From Lichtheimia corymbifera B2541 (taxonomy: Eukaryota > Mucoromycota > Mucoromycetes > Mucorales > Lichtheimiaceae): a stretch of 64,000 bases of DNA. Of this stretch, positions 37,573-48,443 are shown one piece after another. Below the pieces are notes generated by a model. The model was not told the origin of the DNA and ran no database searches. It was given only the letters and a program-made list of their open reading frames with translations. The translations under genes and the position numbers were made by a program. Location of the stretch: positions 1 to 64,000 of the forward strand of contig JNEU01000956.1 of the NCBI GenBank assembly GCA_000697475.1, in the 5' to 3' direction. The stretch's first letter is position 1, and every line of letters begins with the position of its first letter.

Positions 37573-39635
37573 TCTCTCTCAGCTTCTTGTCTCTTCTCCC
37601 TCCCGTTCCCCACGGTTGCCCCATTCAACTACAACTACCACCGGTGAACGATTGCCCTGCTTTAACCCATCATGTCAATCCTACAACTGCCTTGATCCTA
37701 TTGTCTTGGACGGAATGGCAAACTCCATGGTGTGTGCACCACACTGCAACACCCGTGCTTCTTGACACTCCACCTGCTCTTGTACAATCCTCTGCCACGA
37801 CGAAACGCAACAGCAATCATTCGAGCCCTGCTATTCACTTCATTGTCTCAAACAGCGTTCATACCATTGTCACTCCACTAAAACACACGCTCTTGTATGT
37901 TCCTCACCACCCACGACCAAACGTAACAGCAGTTGCCATTAGCAAGGTCTCTACTCCAGTTACTTGCAGCACACTGCCTTGTGGCCTTTATTACGTGAAC
38001 AGCAGATAGCCATTGTATACAAGCAACCTTATTTACGTGCAGCAACCTGCTTTGATACATACGGGTTCCAATGGATGGGGGTGCCATATCAGCACACAAG
38101 CGATCTTGACATGATTGAGTTACGATCAAAATGACCCAGGAAGAGATAGGCCAGCAGCCCGATGGAAAAGGAAGCATATCAGCAGCAATCACATGGTGGC
38201 TCTTTCTTATTGGACTTACAATGGTTATGATGGATGGATGGAATCAAGTGAAGCGATGAGAAATCTTGGAATCCTGCTTTGGTTACTTGGCGCGTCGCCT
38301 TCAGGAACGATGGATCACATCTAGTGGATACCGCTGAAAATGATCATGGATTCGATGAGATGATCGAGTGAGCTTTTATCTTTGACGAAGGATGGTTGAT
38401 CGCTGTGGATGCAAGTGGAATACTCAAGTCAATGTTGTTCAGCCTTGAGGTGACTGGTGCAAAGGAGTGACATTGCAAGTGTATGCAAGGAATGAGATCA
38501 AAGCAGCAGCATGAGTTTTTCTTTACACGACATGGACTACGCACAACGCACATCCAGCCTCTCTACACGACGTGGACTACTCACAGGCGCTTTTAGCAGA
38601 TCTTTATGGACAAACGAGCAGCCCATTCATGCAACATGGCCCAGCAGCGCAGACTTTTCCTTTCATCACTTTTGCCGCGCATAATAATGTAGAAACGACT
38701 CGTTAGAATGGACGTATTAGCATTGTGGGTAGAATTTAGTACAAGATAATAAAAGAACAACTTTCAATCGTGAAAATGTCTGCGCTATTCCTATCAAACA
38801 AAAGAACGTTACTATGTGTCGCAAGGTACCACCAACCCTCATATACAGCACCATCCTGGATGGGATTTTCCAGCGCAGTGCAGCAGCACTGGTTAGGGAT
38901 TTACGGTAGTAGTGGAGATTATCCTATAGTACGCCGTTAAATCACCACCATGCGAGTTTGGGGGTTGGGTTCCCCTTCTGCCGCCATCGGAAAGGTGGGC
39001 CCGCTTGGTCGAGGTTGAGTGTTTTATGCTTTCCTATATACCCAACAGTCTTGAATTTGCCATGTTCTCGTGATCCGATCATTCTCGCTGCTTATCGAAC
39101 ACGCATACCAATAGTAAGAGTAGGTTGACAACATGGGACGTCACCTTTATAATAATGGGGATGTGCATTATGCGTACAAGTGATTAATTTCGTTGATAGA
39201 TTTCTTATTGCCTGCCCTAATTTGGCCGATGTACATGCATAGACAACATTGCGCCCCAACGCATCATCCAAAGAAATACCCACGCCCACAATACATAATA
39301 AAAGGATGTTGTCGCCGCCCACCATACTCCTACATCTCTTTTCTCTACCATTATTTTGATTGCTTACAAGGTCACATTTCCAAGGTTTCGTACGTATCCT
39401 ATTTCTTGCAAACTTCGTGAAGAAGCTCTGACCTTTGTGGCTGCTTCTTTGTATCATGGTTGTCATTGTGCTTTTGGATTCTTGTAACGAGGTAATGTCT
39501 GATCATGCTGCTTGATGAGTCATCACTCATACACGTTACCTTGTTACTTTCGATATAGCTATCTCTCCGTGAAGCATCTGCAAAAGCTGGTTTCGGTACC
39601 ATGGTCTTTTCAGTTTCCGATGGCGGAAAAGGGCA
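37573..39635. other. Intergenic region, no convincing gene
   Basis: 2 kb. A frame of about 155 codons around 37542-38009 has no ATG and is Thr/His/Pro low-complexity. A short direct repeat TACACGAC(A/G)TGGACTAC occurs twice around 38522-38572. Nothing else could be supported. Confidence 0.4.
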
Positions 39636-40267
39636 ATGGCCTCCAACTCCCATGGTGGTGATTTAACGGCTTCCCCAAACCCAGGCACTCGAGCTGTTCT
39701 TGGCAATGACTTATCAAAGTTTGAAGAGCTCCACATAATCACAACAATATCACAGCATATTGCGAATGAAGCTCGAAAGATCGCCAAAAGCATTGTAAAG
39801 CAACTGGTACTACGGGATATTACTTTTGGCTGGTTGTCAATGATCAATTTAACGTGTTGCTTAACCCTCTTTTACTGATAGGATCCTGCCTCCAAAGAGC
39901 CAATCGTAAACCAACTGAAGGATCAAATACGACTCGCCAAATTATCAGCAGATACGAAGTTGAAGAAAGCCGTTGTCAAATCATTAAATGTATAGTAAGT
40001 AGTCAAAGATGCCTACTGTGTGTGTGGTCAGTGGCGTGGCATACGGACGATTTCCCTGGTTGTGAACTGATATATCTAATATGGAGTAGCCGTCGTCAAT
40101 TCAAGCATGGTCGATCATTATTGGAAAGAGAGCAAACGGAAGGAAATTATATTGAGACGTTCTTGTGCCCGGTCTTTGATAAGGTTTTTGGAGACGTATC
40201 TGAGGATATACTTATGTCACCTACAAAAAACACCCTTCAAGTGGCAGCTGGATTTATCAGCTGTTGA
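39636..40267 (+). CDS. Small orphan protein (hypothetical)
   Basis: Three exons (39636-39806, 39882-39994, 40090-40267) keep frame across two GT-AG introns and give 153 aa. I do not recognise a domain. The middle is helical and basic (ARKIAKSIVKQL, TKLKKAVVKSL); the end contains EGNYIETFLCPVFDKVFGDV, which recalls the E..Y...P.f..lF pattern seen in large lineage-specific protein families of Mucoromycota, possibly as a fragment of one. The gene sits in a gene-poor stretch next to the tandem array, so a decayed or partial copy is plausible. The first donor (CTG|GTACTA) is not a strong consensus site. Confidence is low. Confidence 0.35.
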
Positions 40268-40859
40268 TTTTCCATCACTTCCCAAGCTGCTTGACCACTA
40301 TATCAGTTCGATCCATCACGACAACAATTACCACGCCCACTCACATATAAACAATACACGTATACACACAGCAACGCGTGTGCATTGATATTTGAATTTA
40401 ACGCATGCATGATATGGCTATCAATGATTTATTGATAAGAGTGTTGATAATATGATTTGACTCGTTGTGATATATCTATGTGGCTATTTATGATGAATAA
40501 GGCTCCTGAGTAAACGATGTTGCAAGTAGTATTTTGGGCACTGGGTAACATGTGCGGTGGAGAATCAGTGTCAGAATCAATCTTGACACCTATATCCAAA
40601 ATCATACTCAAGCTACGAGATCTTCATGCATAAAGCGTGTGTGGGGCAAAAGATAGCTTTATTGCCGATTGCATTGTTAGATACGGCTTAATACTTACTA
40701 TTAATTAAGAAATGGGATCATAATCATGTAATTGGAAAAGAGAGCTTTTATTGTGGATGCGCGAGTGAACATGTGGGGGAGCCATGGCATTGGAGGAAGC
40801 ACGCGTATAATCCCATTTTGGTAATTTACTTTTTGTACACCTCTTCTTTCTCTTGCCGC
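40268..40859. other. Intergenic region before KNL1 gene
   Basis: 592 bp, AT-rich, no gene seen. Confidence 0.5.
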
Positions 40860-43800
40860 ATGGATTTTTTCTCGCCCACCCGCGAGCCCCATCGCGATCA
40901 CGCACATGACACTCAGGTACCAGTCGACAAAGGAGACAGTGAATCCGACATGGAGATCACGCTTGAATTGCCGGGTTTGAAACATGCTCGATCGCCAGCG
41001 AGGCGCATGCAGGAACAAAGCAACGCTGAACCGCGACCCACACAAAGACGACGACTTACTTTGGAAAAACTTGACGACAATGACATTGCTGATTCGAGTT
41101 TTCGAACTGCCAATGAGGAAGTCATGAAGAACGTGGACGTGCTACATGAGATCCTGGACGACAATTCAGATATGGAGATCACCCAGACACACGCTTCACC
41201 CTTTGCCAATCGTGTATTCTCAGGCGTACCAGAAGGCGACAGAGATCTCCTAAGCCCTATTGCTGCAAGAGGTATCCGTTCACCACAAGCATTATATTCT
41301 CCACGGCGTACATTTTTCTTGCATGGCAACAATGCACCAAGGAGTCATTATCCATCACCTATGCGACCAACAACATCACCAGCAGCGTCTCCTCTTCGTC
41401 ATCCTCCTCCTCCTACAACACCTACTAGGGACTCACCATCGACCACCAATCGAACCCGTATGAGTGCTCTGCCTGGTACACCGCCTCGCTTGAAAGCCGC
41501 TACACCACCCCGTTTTACAGCAGCTACACCATCTCGCTTGACAACAGCTACACCACCTCGCTTGAGAGAAGCTACACCTAAACGATCGTTATCACCTCGT
41601 CGTTACAGCGCTTCTTCTCGATCATCCATATATACCCGCCGTACAGGCGACCAAAGTGTCAACTTGGATGAAATGATGGATCGCGTGATATCCATGAACG
41701 AGGATCAGAATAGTAAGCATATCATCTGGGCAATGTCTGGAACATACTCTAATATGACATAGTGAATATCTTTGACGAGGAATATTCCCAGCTTTACAGT
41801 TCCATCAATGGAAGCATTATCGATGAGGATGAAGACAAACAAGTAAGTCATATACGCATTCGAACAATTTCCGCAGGTTCACTTAGTGCTGTGTATTCAG
41901 TCAATAGGTGTTCAAAGCATGGACCTGAGAGCATTTCTACGCCATGTGGGTGTCCTCTTTGATCCGTTAGATCCGCTTGAAGATATGGTGCGCACAACGG
42001 AGCCCCAGAGTATCCAAGGTAATCCTAAGAGAGAGAGATAGAGAGAGTGACAGCGAGAGAGGACAGTGCTTATTTTCCTTTTACCCACAAAATGTAGGAC
42101 CTATCTCACCTACCAGGCAGGGAATTACTGCAGCGACATCCATGAAAGAGTTAGAGGCATACAAAGAGGCACGTTGCGTATGACACAGGAAGCATATCTA
42201 CGACTAACATGTGACTACAGTATAGTGATCGACTCAAGGAACTCGTTCAAACTGGGAATACCGAGAGGATGGGAAAAGACACAGCTACAAAGTACAATGC
42301 TATTGTTGCAGAATATTTCGATGGCGATAAGGATACCAGATATTTAATGCAGGTAAGACACAGATACATGTTTATATGCAGGATTCATTCATTTTCCCGC
42401 TCTCATTGTATAATAGAAATCGTTGAAGGATATGTGGGATCTTACAAGATCGGAGGCACATTGCACGTTATTGGAATGGAAAGAGTCGATCTATCGTCAA
42501 TTACTTGAGGAGACGGAGGAGTTGCTACAGCAAGTATCAGATGTAGGTCAAGTAACCATGTCATCCGCGGGATGGAAAGAGCTCACGATGCATGGTGGTT
42601 TAGGATGAACGGCAATTGACGCAGTATGAGACATTTTTACAATCCAAGACATCCTATGTTCAATCACACAATACAACACTTAAAGAGCAACTGGCCGATG
42701 CAAGGAAAAGGTATGAATCATGCAAACCGACTGAAGTACGGATTGACATTGACGCTTATAATCTCTCATAGGCAAGGGAACCATACTTATACTGAGCCAA
42801 ACCCTTTTTTGATCGATGATATCCATGACAAAGAGTAGGTATATATTGGAATTGGAAGTAAATTTGCTCAAACAGTGCCTTGGTAGGATGCTTTTGCAAG
42901 AGACCACTGCTTTCAAAGAACAAGTAACAAAGGAAGAAGAAGACATTAAGCAAGAATTAGAAGCCCTGGAAACCAAAATGGCACAACTAAATACAGTAAG
43001 GATGGCTGGTATGGATGGTCTCAATCGGTTTCCTGACTTTTAGCGTAGGATATAGCCAACGCAATGGATAAGCCTGAATTGAAGAAGCATGCCACTCGAC
43101 ATGACCTTGAAGAGGCTAAGAGTATGTATCTGCATCCTATGCATCATGAACGAATGTTAATCATGGACCTCAGGTGACCTTGAGCAACGCTGTAGAGTGT
43201 GTGGCTGGAAGCTACTGGACTATTCGGATGAGATGATTACGATCGCCTTCACCAGAGATATCAGCATGAAGATGAAACGGCAACAAGAACAAGATGCGAT
43301 CGACTTTTCGCTTGGCAGCGATGGAGAAAAGAAGTTTGGCGTATTCAGTCACTTGATATTGCACGGGCTGAATGAGATCGTAAAGTCGGATCGGTGGGAT
43401 GTAAAACGAGTGAGTATTGGTATATATCAATTCAACGTATGTACATGGAATACTTATCATTGCTTGAACTATGATGCATATAGATGATGGATAAGATAGG
43501 CCTATTTACGAAATGGGCTGCATTGATGCATCAACAAATCGACAACGTGGGACGACGATTCTGGTTCAAATTGGAAAAGATCGGTGATGGATCAATCAAA
43601 GGCAGCTTTGAACCTGTCAGCATGAACGCTCGAGCCAAGTTTTCAGTAACCTTATGGATACAACCTTCAGACGTGATGAACTTTCCAGCTATCAATCTCG
43701 ATAATGTAAACATACAAAAGAATTATGGATCAGCTAGGTATGTAAGGGGGTATCCTCTCTTGGAAGTGTGTTTTTTAACTAACATATTGAGCTATATTTA

Positions 43801-43904
43801 GTCAGGAACAATTGGAACAAAAAGGCCGTGAACTTTTAGAAGAGTATGGATACATTCACTTGAGCGATACATTAAAAGAGATGCTCGCATTGCTCGAGTC
43901 ATGA
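40860..43904 (+). CDS. SPC105: Kinetochore scaffold Spc105/Spc7/KNL1
   Basis: KNL1 joins the outer kinetochore KMN network and recruits the Bub checkpoint proteins. Twelve exons (40860-41712, 41763-41842, 41901-42018, 42098-42177, 42221-42352, 42417-42542, 42604-42710, 42839-42995, 43049-43121, 43174-43409, 43484-43737, 43802-43904) give 772 aa. The N-terminal half is disordered with two MELT-like motifs, both reading SDMEIT (near residues 32 and 105), Mps1-type phosphosites that bind Bub3. Five ATPxR-type repeats follow around 205-240. The C-terminal half has the conserved RAFLRHVGVLF segment, a long coiled coil (~360-560) and an RWD-like end that would bind Mis12. NRVFSGV may be a PP1-docking site. 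The intron at 42711 is unusually long (128 bp) and its acceptor was chosen by frame. Confidence 0.85.
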
Positions 43905-44409
43905 CTTATAACAAGGGATATGCTGTTGGTTATTGAGGATGGTGGTTGATGATGAGATTTGTGCAACGTGATCCATGGAGGTCATGTGTTTTTTCTTTTG
44001 TGGCTGTGTTCTCATTACATTGCATACTACATGATAACAAAACGGAAGACATGCTACTTTTTTTATTTCTAGCATTGTTCGAGACAAAGAAAACGGGGGA
44101 GAGAAAAGGAGAATGAATAAAAGGTTCAAGGAGATATGATAGTGCATGGAAGAAGAAAAACGAGTGAGAATGCAAGAGTGCTAATTGCTTTTGTGTTACC
44201 CTCTCCTTTTGGAGTTTCTAGGATACACATTGCCATTGGTTCACACGTCACCAGGTTGAAACAGATGGTTGCTTGGTGAGGTTGAAACTGCATTGCAAGA
44301 AAGGCGGTTTCCTTTTTCTTCAGAGACTCGCACTTGAAAAGGCAACCCTGAACAACGACCCCCGCCCTTACCAAAGAAGACATTTATACATATATATATT
44401 CACTCACAT
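43905..44409. other. Intergenic region before MCM1
   Basis: 505 bp. A TATATATATT tract at about 44390-44400 lies just before the MADS-box ATG. No gene seen. Confidence 0.5.
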
Positions 44410-45573
44410 ATGAACCAAAGTCAACTGCAAATGGAAAGCAATGCCGCAAAGGCTGCTACAAAGAACAAGCCTTTCGAGGACGACAATGACTCTGACGATT
44501 CCGATGAGAAGCCCTCCAAGCGTTCTGGTCGTCGCAAGATCAAGATTGAGTATATCGAGGATAAAAACCGACGTCATATCACATTTTCGAAGCGTAAAGC
44601 GGGTATCATGAAGAAGGTAAGAAAACAAAAACAGAGAGCGAGAGATTTGGTTGTTAGGGGGAGTGTGGATAAGGGTAGCATGATAATAAGGACAGTAAAC
44701 CACGCGCGTATAAAATAAAAGAGAAGCACGCGAATAAAGCGCGCACACGAGAGGAGACAATCCAAAAGAGGGAAGACTCACTTGTCATTTTCTAGGCCTA
44801 CGAATTGAGTACTTTGACAGGAACTCAAGTGCTTTTGTTGGTGGTATCAGAAACAGGCCTTGTCTACACCTTTACTACAGTCAAACTCCAGCCTATCGTC
44901 ACCAAGCCCGAGGGCAAAAATCTCATTCAAGCTTGTTTAAATGCTCCTGATCCAGTCAATGAATCATCCACGGTAATTGTTATATGTCATTTTTCCATTT
45001 TACTAGGTTGATGAACTTGTATTCTTTGATATAGGATGATGCAGGCTATAATGGTCAATCTCCTCAATTGAACAAGAAGGAATTCCAAGATAAAAAGGCA
45101 AGTAATTCATAGTTTGAACGAGTCAGTACGGGCTTTAATCTGATACCATTTATGTATTCGAAAAGATTGATCCTGCAACAGCAGCTGCTGCTGCTGCATC
45201 TGTCAGCCATCCACAATCAGCAACTGCTTTTGGAGCTGCTGTAGCTGCTGCAGCAGCTTCTAGTACACCTGGATATCAACAACCTTCTGCTTATGCTCCG
45301 GTCGGTAACAACAACTATCCTGGATACATGAATCCTCCAGCATCTTATCAATCTCCTCAACCTGGTCAACAGATTCCTCAACCACAACAATATGGTCCCA
45401 TGTCAGGTTCACCTGCACCCACCTTTTATGGTACAGCTGCACAGCAAGCTTCGCGTTACATGCAACATCCAAATTATTGGCAAGGTGCCAACAACCCTGG
45501 TAACATGCCACGAGCTGATCAGCAGCAGCATGATGACAAGGCGAGGAGGTCTGCTGGTATCGCTGAAAAGTAA
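44410..45573 (+). CDS. MCM1: MADS-box transcription factor, Mcm1/SRF type
   Basis: It is a nuclear DNA-binding protein that recognises CArG-like boxes and recruits partner factors for cell-cycle, mating and metabolic genes. Four exons (44410-44616, 44796-44972, 45035-45097, 45166-45573) give 284 aa. An acidic lead (DDNDSDDSDE) precedes the type I MADS box from GRRKIKIEYI (residue ~41) through NRRHITFSKRKAGIMKK, which is interrupted by intron 1, to YELSTLTGTQVLLLVVSETG and the SAM-like YTFTTVKLQPIV. The tail is Ala-, Gln- and Pro-rich, as in activation domains. The third intron must start with GC (AAG|GCAAGT) because no GT donor keeps the frame. It is convergent with the MFSD1-like gene 280 bp away. 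Confidence 0.95.
45098..45165 (+). other. GC-AG intron in MCM1
   Basis: The donor reads AAG|GCAAGT and the acceptor GAAAAG|ATTGAT. Reading through meets an in-frame TAG, and the only GT nearby puts the next exon out of frame, so a GC donor is the only fitting solution. GC-AG introns are a known minority class with otherwise strong consensus donors, as here. Confidence 0.75.
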
Positions 45574-45853
45574 TTCGTTTCCATCGTTATCTTTTTTTCT
45601 TATGTGTATGTTATTATCCTCTTTATCCCCTTTCACGTATATATATTATTGAAGTTATCCCCCAACGCTTTATCAAAATACCTTTTTCTCCCTCCTCGAT
45701 TGATTGTAAAAGAATTGAAACATGGTATTGTTATTAGCAGTATGAGTGTATATCTACATGGGAAGGGTATTATGTGTGGTTGACAGGAAAGCAAGGTAAC
45801 TTGGATTGTTATGGGGTGGTACAAAGGGAGGGGTGAGAGGAATGATGCCTTAT

Positions 45854-47810
45854 CTATAAGAGTACAAATCTGGTAAACAAGACCCAGCTTGTACATGCCA
45901 AACCAAAGAAGATGCTGCCATAGATCCAGTTGGCCCAAATCTTTTTCATTTCACCAGAGTTGTTGTTGGTGCTTTGCTTGTTTTCATGCTCTGATTGCAA
46001 TGCTCTACGTGCTGATCGATCCAAAAGGTGGTCGTAGATGGTATGATCCAAGATGCAAAGCACGATACCAGCGAGTGTTGCCAAGGCAGCAATCACGATG
46101 AAGAACATAATGACGCCAGTGTAGCCCTTGTTGGGATCCGCATCCTGAAGAAGACCAGAGAAAATATCAAAGAGCGATGCGCCAATGTTGGTACCGGATT
46201 TGATCAAGCCCATGCCAGTGCCGACCATGGAGAGGGGGAGAATAATAGGAACGGACGACACCAAACCCACAGGACCAAGAGCCAAACTCAGACTAAACAT
46301 GAGCATACCCACAACAGGATTCAAAGGCGTAAACTCGAGCAATAACAAGGATGTAAGCATGGATGCACCACTACCGATCACTAAGGATTGCTAGTGTTAA
46401 TGACTTGATGCAAATCATAGGACATATCAACTTACTCATCCAGGTACGCTTGCCGTATCGATCAAGACAAATGCCCAAGATCGGCATAAGGAAAACGGGA
46501 AGTACTTGAGCGAGACTTGCAGTGGCAGCTGCATGAGCATTGCTGTAACCAAAACGGAATTTGACAAACTCGCTAATTTGCAGCATGTTAGAAAAGTGTC
46601 ACTTTGGCATACCATGAACCATCTTCTTCTTTCTTACCTATTGATATGCAAAAAGCATCCCCAAGATCCTCCGAGTAAGAATTCCATGGCAACCACCAAC
46701 CAATACGAATGAGGCAAATACAGCAACTTGGACCAACTGAATGACTTTTTGCGGCGAATGGATTCGAGTTGCTTGTGGCAACCAGTACCTCTTGGGCTCA
46801 CTTTACGTAACAATGCAACGTAGACCAGATTGAATACAAAAGAAATGATGCAAAGGAGTGCAGAAAACTGTACATACAAAGATTAATTGGTTGTTACATG
46901 AGATACAAATGCGGCTACAACATACCCAAAATCCATAACCGAACCAGCCTGTCCAATTGGCAATAGGAACGACAACAGCTTGTGCCAAAAACGATGCCTA
47001 GTAAAGTAGTGTGTCAGTATAAGCAATGGAGGATATTTCGCTTATAGTACTTACCAATCGGCTCACGGTTAGCATGAGAGCCATGACGCCGGCCAAACTT
47101 CTACCCTTGAACCACTGGCTGAGAATGGTTTCCTGGACAATGACAACGGTGCCGCTACCAATGCCGTACATGACACGACCAACAATCATGGTTGTCAAGC
47201 TGGTGTTGTGCATAGAAAGAGCGACCAAGATATTGCCGAGGGTGATCAAGACTGTTGTAAGAATCGAACCGGATACTGTGCCAAAAGCATCAAGATATAA
47301 ACCACCAAGTACAGGCAAAACCGTATTGACAATGGAAACGCTTGATTGAATCACGCCATATTGTGAGTTGCTGATACCAAATTCCTTGAAACCCCCAAAA
47401 AATGTCAGCAATGACTCATTTCGTAGTAGTAGCTTATCATCCACTTACAAGTTTGATCGTATTCTTCATAGCTCCCAATGTATGTGCTGCAAAATGACTA
47501 CCCACTTTGATAGAACGGATCAGACAAAAATGGCGATGATATGAATGATATGCTCAAACATACCTGCCAAAAGTAATGCACATATTAAAGCTACGGCCTT
47601 GTATTGCCATGGCTGTTCTGCTAGCTGGCAGTAATCGGCATTGTTGACTTGTGATTGTTGTTGGCAGCATGCTGATTCGGAATCGTTGAAGCAAGAGGAG
47701 GGCGTTGTATGTGATTTGGGAGCAGAACAGCAACCCTTTGTTGAGGAACAGCAATCTTGTAATGTTGAGTTTAAAAGAGGTGTACGTTCACCAGGTGTTG
47801 ATTGTGGCAT
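45854..47810 (-). CDS. MFS transporter, MFSD1-like
   Basis: Seven exons (47810-47564, 47504-47449, 47384-47055, 46997-46926, 46867-46638, 46572-46436, 46380-45854) give 532 aa with about 12 membrane helices. The N-terminal cytosolic tail has an acidic dileucine signal ERTPLL (residues 8-13), a sorting signal for lysosomes/vacuoles, followed by a Cys-rich stretch with three CC pairs. The core shows GISNSQYGVIQSSVSIVN, GGLYLDAFG (motif A region) and the second-half LDRYGKRTW loop of MFSD1-type transporters, whose animal member exports dipeptides from lysosomes. A vacuolar peptide or small-solute carrier is the likely role; the substrate is inference. Each exon-exon junction keeps frame, so the gene looks intact. 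Confidence 0.87.
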
Positions 47811-48443
47811 TGTGGTGTATATATGTGAGTTGTATATGAGTGGTATCTAGGGTGCTTGGTTGGTTGGCTTCGAATAGTGTGGGGTAAAAGAGAAAGAAAC
47901 AAACAAGAAACAAAATCAAGTGAAAGCCAGGATGCGTTTTATCAGATGGATGAGCATATCGGAATCCCATTTATCAGATAAGATGCACGGCTACACAGCA
48001 CAACCCTGGTTTAGGTATAGTCCTTGTCAATCCTCCTCCCCCCTCTTTTGAGGATATCATTTAGCTGCATCTGTTGTCCTTTATCTCTACATACCAAACT
48101 ATTGCCACGTAGTTGTTTATACACATCTTGGGTGTAAAGAATTGTAAAGGGAACTGGACCCACGAAATTTACCCCCAGCTGCACCATCATCTTTATCGTC
48201 AGGGAACTTGCAATTCTTGGATAGAGTAAAATGATCAGAAATCTGAGATGAGATTCGCGGATATCCGGGCCCAGAGGAGATTACACTGCAAATGACAGTG
48301 GACACTCTCTCACGAACATGCCACATGCCGCTATATTGAGATATGCCCGCACATTTCCGAAATACAATAAATACAAGGTAGAATGCTCTTTCATATTACA
48401 TTGTATGTCTATAAAATAGGAGGTCTATGGTCTATCTACTATC
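47811..48443. other. Upstream region of the MFSD1-like gene
   Basis: 633 bp between two minus-strand genes; no gene seen. Confidence 0.5.

Noticed and set aside
37542..38009. Frame of about 155 codons just after the tandem array
   Set aside because: It has no ATG, is Thr/His/Pro low-complexity, contains imperfect internal repeats and has no recognisable motif.
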